This document shows, one piece after another, positions 1-11,758 of a DNA stretch of 64,000 nucleotides. Numbering within the stretch: position 1 is the first letter of the stretch; each line of letters opens with the position of its first letter. The notes beneath the pieces are model-generated. The model was given only the letters and a program-made list of their open reading frames with translations. It was not told the DNA's origin and searched no databases. The position numbers were made by a program, and so were the translations under genes. The stretch spans positions 496,001 to 560,000 of the forward strand of contig JAMXBD010000368.1 of assembly GCA_024138025.1 (NCBI GenBank), in the 5' to 3' direction. The DNA is from Combretum micranthum. Taxonomy: Eukaryota; Streptophyta; Magnoliopsida; Myrtales; Combretaceae.

Positions 1-604
1 AACTTAGATTCAGACTTTTTTTCGTAGAGATTTCCTTGTGATTCTGATGTCCTGTGTTATTTTTTTCTCTCTGTTTTGTGTTTTTCCTTATGTGTTGTTA
101 TTCTATTATTGATATGTGTCAGGTATTTATAGGCTCAATACGTTCACCTACCTACTTACCTACCGCTCACTAACATATGCGCTTACCTCGTTTGAAAGCT
201 CGTTGACATATGCACTTACCTCATCTGGCTAGTGGAAGCATATGGGAAAAAATAAGGAGAAAAATGACAATTGGCCTCCTTATAGAATCGAACATAGGTC
301 TCTCTTACACATGTTAGTAACTTATCCATACAGGTTGTTGGCCTGTGCCCTGTTCTGGTTTGCATAAAAATTATATTTAAAGGCTTAAAAATGGGCCTAA
401 TTAAATAGATCAATTTATATTGGCTATTTAATTGAGTCTAAAAATTTATAACTAAAATTAGTACTACATCAAGCAAAAAAAAAAAATTTCTTTTTTTTTT
501 CTTATATATTTATTGTGATGATTCTTTTTAATTTATGGGCTTAATATAATATTAATTTTTATTATAAATTAAAGCCTTAAATTGGCAAAAATGGGGTGTC
601 TATA
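1..604 (-). repeat. 3' LTR (partial) of the TAT-like element
   Basis: It aligns without large gaps to 5795-6413. On the minus strand it begins TATAGACACCCC at 604, where the other copy begins TGTAGATATCAC at 6413. The remainder lies left of the window. The numerous substitutions between copies point to an old insertion. Confidence 0.7.
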
Positions 605-796
605 GTTGCTCCTCTTTTGTGGTGATGTTTGATAAAACTTCATCACAAAGATAAAAAGAGAGACCCCATTTTTGGCTTTTGAAAGCTTAGAGCAAACTGA
701 AAGCGGATAATGAGCTCCTGCATTTGATCCACTAGAGATTACAACCAGATGACGAAAGTCCTTTGACCATGCTTTCTCAATGACTTAGGAGGAGCA

Positions 797-1170
797 CTTC
801 ATGAGCTGGCCTGTGATCAAATACAGATGCGTTCCTTGAGCTGTCATTTGGCCTATATGTGGGCATCTTGAGCTGGCACTTGGTTTGGGTAGGCGCTCCT
901 CGAGCTGGCCTATGTTTTGTCTCAAACGCACTCATTGAGCCGGTATTTGGCTTAGATGTAGTATAGGTGCGCTCCTTGAGCTAGAACTTGACCTAGAGAG
1001 ACGTTCCTTGAGCTGGCCTATGTTTTGTCTCAAACGCGCTCCTTAAGCTGGCATTTGGCTTAAATGCGATACAAGTGTGCTCCTTGAGCTAGCACTTGAC
1101 CTGAAGAAGCGCTTCTTGACCTGGTCTATGTTTTGTTTCAAACATGCTCCTTGAGCTAGCATTTGGCTTA
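797..1170. repeat. Tandem repeat, about 108-bp unit, three copies
   Basis: The phrase GAGCTGGCCTATGTTTTGT recurs at about 902, 1010 and (diverged) 1117, each time followed by CTCAAACGCGCTCC-like sequence and a GAGCTGGCATTTGGCTTA-like segment. The period is about 107-110 bp. It sits next to the 3' LTR, a usual place for tandem repeats in TAT-group elements. Confidence 0.75.
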
Positions 1171-1177
1171 TATAGGC

Positions 1178-1275
1178 TTTGGGTCTTTTCTTTTTTTAAA
1201 GAGACTCGGATGGGCTTCAGGTTTTTCTTTTTTAAAGAGACTTAGATAGGCTTTAGGTCTTTTCTTTTTAAGGAG
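1178..1275. repeat. Short tandem repeat, about 40-45 bp unit
   Basis: The pair GGCTTTRGGTCTTTTCTTTT followed by AAAGAGACTCAGAT occurs two to three times in succession with small changes. It adjoins the 108-bp repeat. Confidence 0.6.
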
Positions 1276-4200
1276 ACTCAGATTTAGGACAAGCAGCGTA
1301 TGAGTTAGCTTATCATTTGGTGCAAGTGCACTCCTATAAGCAGGTGACCCGAAAAGTAAGACAGTGTTTCTTTGGGCAGACGATCCTAAGGATTGAGTAG
1401 AATTAATTGAGGTTGACTTGATGAAATCTTCCAATTTGAAACAGATAAAAAAAATTTCTCTTTTTTTTTTTTTTTTCCAAAAGATGGGGCTAATGCATTC
1501 ATTACGAAAACTTATTTTTCCTTCTCTTAATCTTCTCTTCTTTCTTTCTTTCTTTTTTTTTTTTTTGGAATTTCTTTTATGAAAAAGTTTTAGAATATTT
1601 TTTTTTGGAAAATTCTTTTTACTTTCTTTTTTTTATGGAAAATTCTCTTTCTAAAATCCTATGAGATTTTTTTTTTTAGAAAAAATGCCAACAAGTGAGG
1701 ATCCTTTGAGATTAATTACACATTGGGCTTGCCTCGTTGATCACTCATTTTAGTTCAATCTTAGGTTTAATTACTAAACCACTTAAGGTTTCTCATTGAA
1801 AAACTTTTAAATATTGAGAGCAAAAATTTTTTTTTAGGACTTTAATTTTCTTTTATTGGGACATTATCTTTCAACTTTGGGGCGTTCTTCAACTCGAGGC
1901 AGATACCTTCCAAATTGAGGCAAATGATTTTCCATGCCCCTATGGGTGATTTTTCAACCTAGAGATAATTATCTTATTTTGAATTATCTAGTCCAAGAGG
2001 ACTTCCTTACAATCTCTTAGGCTTTTTCTCACACATATTTGACTTGGATTCCAAAAACTATGGCCCGAATTGTAAGCGATACATATTGGTCAATCTATTA
2101 GGTCTTTTTCATATCGTAATGTAAGCATTTTGGTTATTAGCTTAAATTGAAATGGATCTCTTATAAAGGCTTTTTCTAAAATTTATCTTCAATACTCCCC
2201 GAGTTTACAAGTTAAGAACCCTTAAGGAAAACCAATGACGCACTTATTCCTAGTTTCAAGAGTATTAATAAATCAAGTCCTATGATTTTAAGAGCCTCTA
2301 AAAGAGCGGTATTATAGGTAGGTCTATGATATAAATATGTTGTAGACCTTGGATATTGAGTTTTGATAGGTTTTGGCGGTCTTAAGCTTTAAGCATATGC
2401 CTCCAATCCTTAGGCATGATCACCTTGTTTGAATATTCTCCATTTTTCTTTTCTCTTCTCTCTTTCTGTTTTTTCCCCTTTTTTGGTTTTCTTTTCTAAT
2501 CCCATTTTCTGTCTCCTTTTTTATTCTTCTTTTCCTTCTTTTTTTTTTTTTTAGCATGAATTCAAGGTGATTTATGTTTCTCTAACTTTCATTAGATGGC
2601 TTATAGCTCAAAGTGTATGGATTGTGTGTGGTTTAAAATAGAGTCTCTTCTTCCTTTTAGAGGAAATGAATTATCTATATCAATTGATTGTTGAAATGAT
2701 ACATCTAGGGTAAGCACACATTAGTTAATCCTTTTTTTTTCTCCTAATTAATGACCCTAACCTCCAAATTGCCCTATTGTGGGGTGGTTTTTGACAGGGT
2801 TTACCTTTTTAAATATTTCCTTAATAGGCTCAATTGGGTCGGCAAGGGATAAATGTGTTTGGGATATTGAAATGAATGCCTAATGTCATTTTGATCCAAG
2901 TATCAAATTCAAGGCAGATCTTCTTTAAGGAATAAGTCTATTTCCTCCCTTTAATGTCACTCTGCTCTCAAGTGTTTAGGGTTAGTGTTTAGAATTTATC
3001 TGCCCTTATCATTCTAGACTTTTTTTTATGAGATATTTTGCTTGGTTATCAATCATCCATTCTTTTAGTTTACCTCAAGCTAATTCACTAAATGTCCATT
3101 TTATATTGGATTTTTAGAAATTAAACCCGACAAATGCCCCTAATTAATGACTTATCAAGTCCTTCTGGTTGTCCCTTATTTCTAAACTCTTTTTATTTAT
3201 AGTTTCCTTTAGCCTAAAGTGAGTGATCATTGGTCTCAAAATTCAAAGGATCCTTGATTGTTAGCAAATTTTTCTTTTTCTCTCTTCTTTTTTTTATTTT
3301 TTTTTGAAAAACCTTTTTTTTAGTTCATTAGAAAGCTATATTCTAGAAAAAACTAAACATTAATTACTGAAATGATAATGGATGTTTACAAAGAAATATT
3401 TAGAAACCACATTTTACAATTACTATTTACAACCCGAAGTAGAAATTTATCCATAGAGATGATTCTTCTTTTTTTTTTTTTTTTGAAAATTTCAAACCAA
3501 AACCTATTTTATAAATTAACATTTTTTTTCTTTTTTAAAAATAATTTGTAAAGATTAATGATCACCTTTTTTCTTTTTCTTAAATATTCACAAACAAAGA
3601 CTGACATTTATAGAATAATAGACTTATATTTAAAGAAGTAGAACACCTATGACAAGACCTATAACTATCTAGAATAGGAACCAATCTAATGGATGATCGA
3701 ATCATGTACAATCTACGAATATTTACGAGTCTATTATACATTTTTTAATAACTTTTATATACAAGTTTTGTATTTACTTTATTATGATCTATATAATCTA
3801 TAAAGAGTATTTACATGTTTAGTTCTTTTTATTTTTAGAATTTATTTATTTACAAAAGTGAAAAAAAAATGATAATTACAGCTTTTTTTTATATCACATT
3901 GATGCACACTATTTTATATGACTAGAAAAAAATCTTTTTATCTTTTTTTTATTTAGGATAATTTATAAGTTTAGCATTTTATTTTTTAATTTTCAAACTA
4001 TTTACAAATAACTATAATACTAACAATAAGCTAATATTTGCAAAATACAATAAATTATTCACATCACATATTATGCATACAATTCATACACATGCACTTT
4101 AGGAGTTGACAACAAATTAATAATGGGGCAATTTTGATATTTTCATTTGAGTTGCAACTTTCTTTAAAAAAAAGGATAAAAATTTACAAAGGGAAGATTT

Positions 4201-4662
4201 AAAAAAGGGGTTTGAAATTGCAACTCTTTAAGTTATACCCTATTATTATTTACTTGCCAACTCATGTTTATGAATTCAATTGGGTGGATTCTAAAGGTCC
4301 TTCGGTCCAGTAGATCGTAGATCAACAGTAAACTGGAGCGGGAGATCATTTCATGAACCAGAGGATGGAAAAGCCACAACCCTCAGATCTTACTAGCGAC
4401 CTCGTTGCCTAGGGTCCTAAGACGGCCTAAATCTGACTGTATCTAGCATATATTTTTGTAAATCCACTCCTAATAGATCTTTTGTACCCCTTTTTTGGCT
4501 ATTTACAAGAGGCATATCTGCATCACTTAAAAAGAAATATTAGTACAACTATTTACAAATTAATAATTAAACAAATGATATACAATAATGAGCATAAAGG
4601 AAATAAAGTTTAAATATATGAATTTCAAGCGACTAGCCCTCTTTAAAAAAAAAAAAGGCAAT

Positions 4663-4680
4663 TCCCCAGTGGAGTCGCCA
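4663..4680 (-). promoter_or_regulatory. Primer-binding-site-like sequence
   Basis: The minus strand reads TGGCGACTCCACTGGGGA starting at 4680, right next to the inner end of the right-hand LTR. It begins with the obligatory TGG. This string is typical of the first bases after the 5' LTR in plant TAT/Ogre gypsy elements, where it pairs with a tRNA (arginine, from memory). It fixes the element on the minus strand. Confidence 0.6.
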
Positions 4681-4681
4681 A

Positions 4682-6413
4682 GTCATCAAGCCTGGATTTT
4701 TCAATTTCTGATTTTATTTCTTTTAATCTAATCTGTACCAAAGCCGAACCATTTAATACGAACCCTCGACTTATAATTAAAAGAAACTTGATTTTCAAAA
4801 ATTTTAGGAGTCGCCACTCGATCAAAATCGGGAAAAAAATTATAAGTTAGGATCAATGAGTTGATTGATTCTAAATTAGCCACTAGTCTGCAAAAAAAAT
4901 TGATTTAAAACCAACATTTTTAAACCATAGAATTTTGGATTTGGGGGCTATCCTATTAAAACCAAACGGTTACCATCTAAAATTCTTAAATTAAAATTTT
5001 ATCCTTTTAATGCTCAAAATTTTTTTTTTACTAATGTACAGACTATGATATTTATAATTTATCACTAAAGTTCACAAGTCTAAACAATAGTTACAATAAA
5101 CAATGAATCAATTTAATATTTAAAAAAATAAAGAAAAGGTTTTTTTTTTTATGTCATCCCGGAGATGCCTACGTACCCGCTATTCGGAATCAGACAAAAC
5201 ATAATTCTTTTCCTAAAAACTTTAGTGTGTTGGTTTATTTTAAATTTTTGAACTCTTTTCAATATAAGTTTATTAACTTTTAGATTTGAAAAGTTTTTTT
5301 TTTATTTTTATATATTTCCTAAATACTACCAATTTATTCTTCTTTTTTTTAAAGAAAATAGGATTTGTCTAGGTGACAAAGTTTATTCCTTTAACATCTA
5401 CTAATAATTCCCATTTATATTTCTATTTTGATATTTTTTTAGTACAACATATCCTTTTTTTTTATGCATGCTTTCAGCTTTTGTTTCTTTACATATTCTT
5501 TTATTTATTAATTTTTATTGATTGAATAACAAATAAAATAAAGAAAGGGGAAAGTAAACTTACTTGAATCAAATGACACGTAGATCGTGGAGCAATGTCT
5601 GGACGAGGCTCAGATTAAGGCATGCTGGTTGCTGGTGAGTCGAATCCGTACTTTGGATCGGTGGAGAGAGCGGAGTCCAATGGCTATTCAAGCAGCAATT
5701 CTAGAAGCATCTAAGGTGGTGGTTTAGCAAGACGTAACTGCAGTTGAATGCGGAGTTCGGTTGGAGTGGTTGCCGACGTCTTCAAGCTGCCTCTAACTTA
5801 GATTCGGACTTTTTTCATAGAGATTTCTTTGTGATTCTGATGTCCTATGTTATTTTTTTCTTGTTATTCTGTGTTTTTTCTTGTGTTGTTGTTCTATTAT
5901 TGATATATGTTAGGTATTTATAGGCTCAGCACGCTCACCTAGCTACTAACCTATCACTCACCTATCGCTCGTTGACATATGCACTTACTTCATCTAGCTA
6001 ATGGAAGTGTGTGGGAAAAAATAAAGAGAAAAATGACAAGTTACCTCATCGCAGAATCAAACCTAGGTCTCTCTTACGCATGTTAGTAACTTATCTATAC
6101 AGGTTGTTGGCCTATATCTTGTTCTACTTTACATAAAAATTATATTTAAGGGTTTAAAAATGGGCCCAATTAAATAGGCCAATTTATATAGGCTATTTAA
6201 TTGTGTCAAAAAATTTATAATTAAAAGTAGTACTATATGGATGGCCAAAAAAAAAAATAGTACTATATCAAGCCAAAAAAATAAAACTTTCTTTTTTTTA
6301 TATTTTTTTCTTATATATTTATTGTAATGATATTTTTTCATTTGTGGACTTAATATAATATTAATTATTATTATAAATTGGAGCCTTAAATAGGCAAAAA
6401 TGTGATATCTACA
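4682..6413 (-). repeat. 5' LTR of the TAT-like element
   Basis: This LTR of about 1.73 kb runs from the primer-binding-like site to the terminal TGTAGATATC (minus strand) at 6413. Its outer 620 bp match 1-604. The inner end is set by the primer site and lacks a clean CA. A segment at about 5155-5190 (GGAGATGCCTACGTACCC) resembles a motif common in plant TAT-group LTRs. The element ends about 240 bp before the CRK start codon, so its own promoter, which fires leftward, points away from that gene. Confidence 0.65.
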
Positions 6414-6654
6414 TAAAGTTGCTGAAGAAATAGCAAATATTAGGAAAAGTGGCTTGTTTATAAAAAGTTTAAATCTATACATAAAAAGAAATTAATTTTG
6501 ACTTATTCCACATTCTCTGAATGTAATAAGATAAATAGAAATAAAATATATTGAAGATTTCATCGGAATAAAATCTTCTCATCCTTCTAGTTAGCACCAA
6601 CACTCCGTCAGAATTCAAAAAATAAACTCTCTCTAAGTCATTTGAGTTTGAGCA
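6414..6654 (+). promoter_or_regulatory. CRK proximal promoter and 5' leader, cut by a retrotransposon
   Basis: Only about 240 bp of apparently ancestral upstream DNA remain between the LTR end and the ATG. A TATA-like TATAAAAA lies at 6459-6466, about 190 bp before the start codon. A W-box core TTGACT lies at 6498-6503. WRKY control of CRK genes is known for the family, but its use here is inference. Two ATGs follow one another at 6655 and 6658, and the first is taken as the start. Confidence 0.45.
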
Positions 6655-7480
6655 ATGATGTTTCCAACATTGTTCAACTTCTTGTTTCTCCTGGTCAGTA
6701 TCCATCTGATTTCTTCAGCCACAGCCCAATCTCCGTTTTGCTTCTCTGAGGCAGGAAACTTCACAAATCATAGTGCCTACCAATTGCAACTAGATTCCAT
6801 ATTATCCTCTTTTCCCTCCACAAATAGCATAAACTCCGGATTTTTCAATGCTTCTAATCAAAGCTCCGATACCCCTAATGTTATGGGAGTATGCCGCGGC
6901 GATCAACGGACTGAGGGCTGTCGAACGTGCCTGAACAGCACTGCCTATGGTCTAAGACAAATCTGTCCGAATCAAAAGGCAGCACTTATGTTCAATGATA
7001 ACTGTACCTTGCGATACTCAAACAATTCACTACATGCTGACAAAGCCGTAACATCGCCCCAGGTTTGGGTACACAATACGCAAAATGTGAGCAACGCAGT
7101 TACATTCAACCAGGCTCTAGCAGACCTGTTGGCTAACCTGCGAAGCAAGGCTGCGTCCGGTGGCTCGCTGCGTAAATTCGCGGCGGATGAAAAGATTTCC
7201 AGTGATTTCAGCACGATCTACGCATACGTGCAGTGCACGCCCGATTTGTCCGAAGAGCAATGCTCAAATTGTCTTGTAGAAGTTGTTTCACAAATAGGTA
7301 ATTGTTGTTCCGGGAAAAGGGGCGGTAGAATTATGAGTCCTAGTTGTGATTTGCGGTTCGAGACATACCGGTTTCTGGATGCTGTTGAGGCCACTCCTTC
7401 GCCACCATCGTCAACAACACCACCCGCAACCTCACCATCTCCACCAGATATAGGTTTGCCACCACGGCCATCTCCTCCAG
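6655..7480 (+). CDS. CRK exon 1: signal peptide and two DUF26 domains
   Basis: Residues 1-25 are a signal peptide (hydrophobic LFNFLFLLVSIHLISS, likely cleavage after ATAQ). Two Gnk2/DUF26 domains follow, each with the diagnostic C-X8-C-X2-C: CRGDQRTEGCRTC at about residues 80-92 and CTPDLSEEQCSNC at about 196-208. A Pro/Ser-rich stalk closes the exon. Several N-glycosylation sequons are present. The donor CCAG|GTACGG at 7481 leaves one base of a glycine codon. Read through, the frame stops at 7500 (adding GTVLSN), so intron retention would give a secreted double-DUF26 protein. The domain is linked in the family to carbohydrate or redox sensing, and the ligand here is unknown. Confidence 0.9.
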
Positions 7481-8780
7481 GTACGGTGCTGTCAAACTAG
7501 TGGGATCAGGATTTCCCTCTGGTGTTATTACTGTTTGTCTTACGTGAATAATTTGATCTAGCGCTAAAGTCAAATTTGATAGGCGGGAATCTAATTAAGA
7601 GTGCACGAATCAAATTATTTAGATTAATTATTAAACTATGCATGAAAATTAAATTTAGTATATAATTTTTGAGTGGTTGATTCAATACACAATTAAAAAT
7701 ATTTCATAGCAACTTTTATAACCCCATTGCTCATTTTATAGATGTATAAAAGAATCTATAATTAGTTATTTACACAACCTAATAATGATAGATTGCTTCC
7801 TATATATATGAGAAAATTAAAGATTTTTGATAAAAACACAATTCCAAGAATTTTGATTAGATATTTAATTGATTGCTCCCTATCAAATAAAGTTCAAATA
7901 CCAAGTTTGATAATTTTTTTAGTTTTTTATTTTGCCATAGCTTTTAATAATATTTCTTTTAAATAAATCCATCATACACATTTACCATATTATATTTCAT
8001 TATAGTAAATGTGAAATATAGATAATGTTATCTATTTTTCAAGGGAGCAGTCCGGCCGTGTGTATATATATCTGTATATATTTATATCTATATCTATTTA
8101 GATTAGTACAAACGTAAAATATAAATCTCTTATTAAACCACTTGAAAATTCACTTACTTATTTCAACCTAATTAAAAATCTAGATCTTCTTGTTTGTAAT
8201 GTTTTAAATTTTCTTTTTATTTTTTAAATTGAAAACCCTAAAATATGGACCGAATAAAATTGATGTCAAGAAATTCATGCCTAAAATGTTTATTTGAATT
8301 CACTATGTCATACAAAATGGATGAAATAATAACGAGTTCAATAAGACGATTTCTTCTCTTTGTTTTAAACCATGACTTTCTACCTCTGCAACTTCCATAT
8401 TAACCTACCCTATCAATAATCGAACGAAGTCCACGTCCGTTCACTTCCACCGGGTTTTACTTTGTGACCATCCACTATGTAGCATCCGAACTTCCGAATC
8501 AAAATTAAAGGACAAACATCACCTGGAAGATAAAGTTCAATCGTCACAAATGCAGTGCATTTTTATTTTAAAATTTTCATAGTAATAATTAATGTTAGAA
8601 AAAACTATAAGTGTGATGCGTATTTTGAAAATTTTGTAAACTCATAATATGTGTTTTTCTTTTTTCTTTTTTATTTAACAAATAAACTCGACCTGTGTTT
8701 AGACATCACATGTTACTGTGAACAACTGAATATTCGTCCACTTATTAAAGATAATAATAATTAATTAAATAAACCATATT
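7481..8780 (+). other. CRK intron 1, first part
   Basis: AT-rich intronic DNA without coding signal. The only structure I see is a short TATATATCTGTATATATTTATATC run at about 8062-8095. Intron 1 as a whole spans 7481-10792, long for a CRK because of the insertions listed separately. Confidence 0.6.
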
Positions 8781-9093
8781 ACCGGTTAATATTACGAATG
8801 ATATCTAAACTTTAGAGAAATATACAATTACTCATGAACTTTGAAACTGATTAATTTAGTACAAAAAATAACTTTTGTTGCAAGTCAATAGCATCTTAAT
8901 CAAATTAGCCAATATCATTACTCTAAATGGCATTCTTAATAAATATGACAAAAGTACACTTCTCATACACGAAAAATTCTTTTAGATACTAAATTGAAAA
9001 ATTTCAAAGTTAAGATATTAAATTGATCAATTTCAAAGTTAGGTAATAATTGTATATTTTGCCAAAGTTAGGATACCAATCACCATATTGACC
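8781..9093. mobile_element. Inverted-repeat element (MITE-like) in CRK intron 1
   Basis: The two ends are long imperfect inverted repeats. GATATCTAAACTTTAGAG and AAATATACAATTACTCATG near the left end match the reverse complement of AACTTTGGCAAAATATACAA and neighbouring bases on the right. The arms cover most of the roughly 310 bp, so it would fold into one long hairpin. There is no coding capacity. I could not fix a target-site duplication, so the superfamily is open (a Mutator-like origin is possible). Confidence 0.6.
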
Positions 9094-10037
9094 TTGATAT
9101 TATTGAATTGATTCAATTAATAATATCATTAATTTATATAAGGGAAAAAAAACGTAAAAAAAAAAAAAATGATTCTTGGACTACCATAAAGTTAAGAGGT
9201 GAAGTTAAGAGGTGGCTAGCCAAGAGGGATTTAGCAAGGAAGGATGCATAACCAAAATGTTGGGATGGTCAATTTCGTTGCATCATATATGTGTAAATTG
9301 TTTATTTATTTATTCTTTTATATTTTCATTATAGCATATCTAATAATCTATTTTTATAAATTAATTTATTGAAAAAATTAATACATAATATTTGTATAAT
9401 TTTTGTTTTCAACCAAAATATATTACAAAACAACTGACAATAAAAAATGGCAAGTTGAAAAAAAGAAATTTACATTAATATTGGTATTCTATATCTGCTT
9501 TTTCATATTAACTATGCATGTTAATTTATTAACAATACTAAAAAGAATATTTTGATTATAAGATAGTCAATAATCGATAATTTAACAATTTACAACATAA
9601 AAGTAATTATAAAAAAATGTTACTAAACCATGTCATATAATTAATATTATTTGCTAATAATTGATATAATAGGACAGACATTTGTGACATAGGTAATGGA
9701 ATTATCATTTATGATATGCTACTAATAAAATTAACAATCTATGATGATTTATTTAGTTAAATAGAGTTCTATAATTAATGAATTTAATGTTATTAGTTAC
9801 AGTGAACAAACTAAGTAATGGTAACTATGGTGTTTGAACAAATGCATTTTGAAAAGTAAAATGAAATCATGTAATTTCAACCCGTAACCTCTTGGTTATA
9901 AGTCCAAACTCTTTACCACTTAAATATATTTTCTACTATATCTTAACTTGTTCTATAAAATATGCATATCGTATCTCCTGCTCTTTTCCTTGTTCTTTTT
10001 TTTTTTTTTTGTAAAGCCAAAAAATTTTGGGATATGT

Positions 10038-10268
10038 ATATGCAAAACAACGTGATAATTTAGAGATTTATTGGCCAACAATTTATAATAGCAATGATTA
10101 GTTGATTAATAACTTAGAGGATGCATTCATAATTGACATTTTTCCAACTACACCATCCATGTTTGAACCTTTTACCAACACTCCTAGGATAAATTAAGAA
10201 TACATCCTCTAAATTATTGATCAACTATGAAGCACTAAACTTTTAAATTGTAATTTCACTTTTGCATA
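10038..10268. mobile_element. Inverted-repeat element, MITE-like
   Basis: The arms 10100-10128 and 10198-10226 are near-perfect reverse complements (25 of 29 positions; left arm starts AGTTGATTAATAACTTAGAG). Weaker pairing extends outward to TATGCAAAAC at 10038 and TTTTGCATA ending at 10268. No frame and no certain target duplication. The CACTA-like element sits at its right edge. Confidence 0.55.
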
Positions 10269-10269
10269 C

Positions 10270-10418
10270 CACTACAAAAAAATTGGCATTTAAACACAAA
10301 TGTTTTGCAATAAAAAATAGGTAAAATAATTTATATTTTTATAAATAAAATAAGTGATGATGGTTTTTGTGAAGGAAATACGAAATTTTGGTCTCTAAGG
10401 CCTATATTTATTGTAGTG
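10270..10418. mobile_element. CACTA-type non-autonomous DNA transposon, 149 bp
   Basis: It begins CACTACAAAAAAATTGG and ends TTTATTGTAGTG, the inverted CACTA terminus. Both sides carry TAC (10267-10269 and 10419-10421), the 3-bp target duplication expected of En/Spm elements. It is too short to code for anything and would depend on a transposase from elsewhere. It lies in CRK intron 1, 375 bp before the transmembrane exon. Confidence 0.85.
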
Positions 10419-10792
10419 TACCTATTGAAAATGTACATATACAGTTAAACTAGTCTTTAAATCTTAAAACCTTAAAACTTCTCTTTTTATACTCATTTAA
10501 TCACACTATGAGGTTCAACCAATGGTTTAGGGATATTTAATAATTTCAAAAGTTTAAAGAATTAAATTTACGTTTTGGAATTTGGGGATTTATTTACAAT
10601 TATCCTAATCAAGACTATAATAGCATCCACCCTCTAAATTTGAATATTGCTTATGTCAAGGTAATAATGATTTTGAAAATATAATCATATTCTTATAACT
10701 AATAAGATATAACATTTTATTATCAAAGAACTAAATAATAAAACTAATATACTTTCATGAAGAAAATTCTAACTGCAAGTTTTGCTCTATAG

Positions 10793-10918
10793 GAAGTGAG
10801 AATAACACAACTAGAACTGTAATCTTAATTGTGGTACCAACGACTCTTGCAACAGTATTCATCATTTTCATCATCACCTTCTTGAAGAAGAAAAGGAAAC
10901 CATTGCCATTAGTAGAAA
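10793..10918 (+). CDS. CRK exon 2: transmembrane segment
   Basis: After the acceptor CTATAG at 10792 the frame gives SENNTTR, then a hydrophobic stretch (TVILIVVPTTLATVFIIFII) and a basic stop-transfer KKKRK. This is the single membrane helix of a type I receptor kinase. The donor GAAA|GTAAGT at 10919 is a full consensus. Too short to show up as an open frame of its own; recognised by phase and hydropathy. Confidence 0.85.
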
Positions 10919-11071
10919 GTAAGTGACTCATTAACCAATATATTCTACAATTCCTCGTTTATTAGTTCAAAACATGGGGAAATAGTATCTATATCTTATA
11001 TTTTCTAAGAAGTTTAGAATTTTCATAATGTTGAAATATGACTTTTGTTATTCTCTCTCTATCATGTGAAG

Positions 11072-11193
11072 CCGAGGAGGAAATTGACGACGCAGAGTTT
11101 ATGCAATTTGCTCTTGCTACTATCGAAGTTGCAACTCATAATTTTTCTAATGATAACAAACTTGGACAAGGTGGATTCGGGCCTGTCTATAAG
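11072..11193 (+). CDS. CRK exon 3: juxtamembrane and glycine loop
   Basis: It opens after a CT-rich tract and AAG at 11071. The frame gives [20 protein letters not shown] and then the kinase start [21 protein letters not shown], with the G-x-G-x-x-G loop. It ends AAG|GTAAGA in phase 0, the usual VYK|G junction of CRKs. The remainder of the kinase lies 9.2 kb downstream. Confidence 0.88.
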
Positions 11194-11758
11194 GTAAGAA
11201 ACACAATTACAATATGTAGATAAGTGGTATAGATGATTTTATTCTTCGCATTCATTAGAGTTGGTTAAAAATGCTGAATTAATTGTAATATTACAAATAT
11301 GTGAGCTTTAGCATGAAAAAGATAAAGTATATTCTAAGAAATGAATAAAATCAATTTAAACATCAAATTTAAATATTTAAGTTAGTTCTACTTAAATTTT
11401 CATCATATAAGTTAATTTTATTTCTTATTAGTTGCTATTATCCAACGTACTTGCATGTCATTTAAAAATCTTTCCATCTCCTCAAGCCCCACCTAATAAG
11501 AAGAATTTCAAGTGCTATATATTTAGCGTATGTAATCTTCAAAAGTAATTATAATTCTTTAGAGCTAGTGTTTAATCCGCAGATATATTAGAGGGTCACT
11601 ATATTTATGTTAATATTCAATCAAATTCTCTATATTTAGGTTAACCATTTTTTGTGCTATTTGTTACTGTCACAAATTAAATCAAGTCCTTATATGTTTC
11701 AAATGAGTCACCTAAGTGGTTTATATTTTTGTTATTTAACCTAAAATAAGAACATCTG
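11194..11758 (+). other. CRK intron 3, segment before the retrotransposon
   Basis: AT-rich intronic DNA, about 565 bp, with no coding signal and no repeat that I can define. Confidence 0.55.

Larger units (their letters stand above)
605..4662 (-). mobile_element. Non-coding internal region of the TAT-like element
   Basis: About 4 kb holding no long open frame on either strand. It contains many T-runs (for example 1450-1680, 2530-2552, 3469-3484), the tandem repeat at 797-1170, and a less AT-rich patch at about 4270-4450. The one short minus-strand frame at 1168-1434 only reflects a 40-50 bp repeat and gives a repeated LSLFKKEKPEA-like stretch. I see nothing else in it. Confidence 0.6.
1..6413 (-). 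mobile_element. TAT/Ogre-like LTR retrotransposon, non-coding, partial
   Basis: The first 604 bases match 5795-6413 as a direct repeat, with shared segments such as the start AACTTAGATTC and the end GGCAAAAATG. This is the LTR pair of one element. A primer-binding-like site reads on the minus strand at 4663-4680, and a purine-rich tract on the minus strand borders the LTR at about 605-620, so the element runs from right to left. The internal part of about 4 kb has no gag or pol reading frame I can recognise, only long T-runs and tandem repeats, so it behaves like a large non-autonomous (LARD-type) derivative. The TAT/Ogre assignment rests on the primer site and on the LTR start TGTAGATATC, compared with the TGTAGACACC I associate with that group, and is an inference. 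The left LTR is cut by the window edge. Confidence 0.75.

Noticed and set aside
6129..6705. Minus-strand frames of 117 and 76 codons across the CRK start
   Set aside because: AT-rich LTR end and antisense of the CRK promoter and signal peptide; no homology recognised.
7340..7573. 77-codon minus-strand frame
   Set aside because: Antisense shadow of the Pro-rich stalk of CRK exon 1.
9095..9128. Near-palindrome GATATTATTGAATTG..CAATTAATAATATC as a regulatory site
   Set aside because: It abuts the inverted-repeat element at 8781-9093 and sits in AT-only sequence, where such palindromes arise easily.
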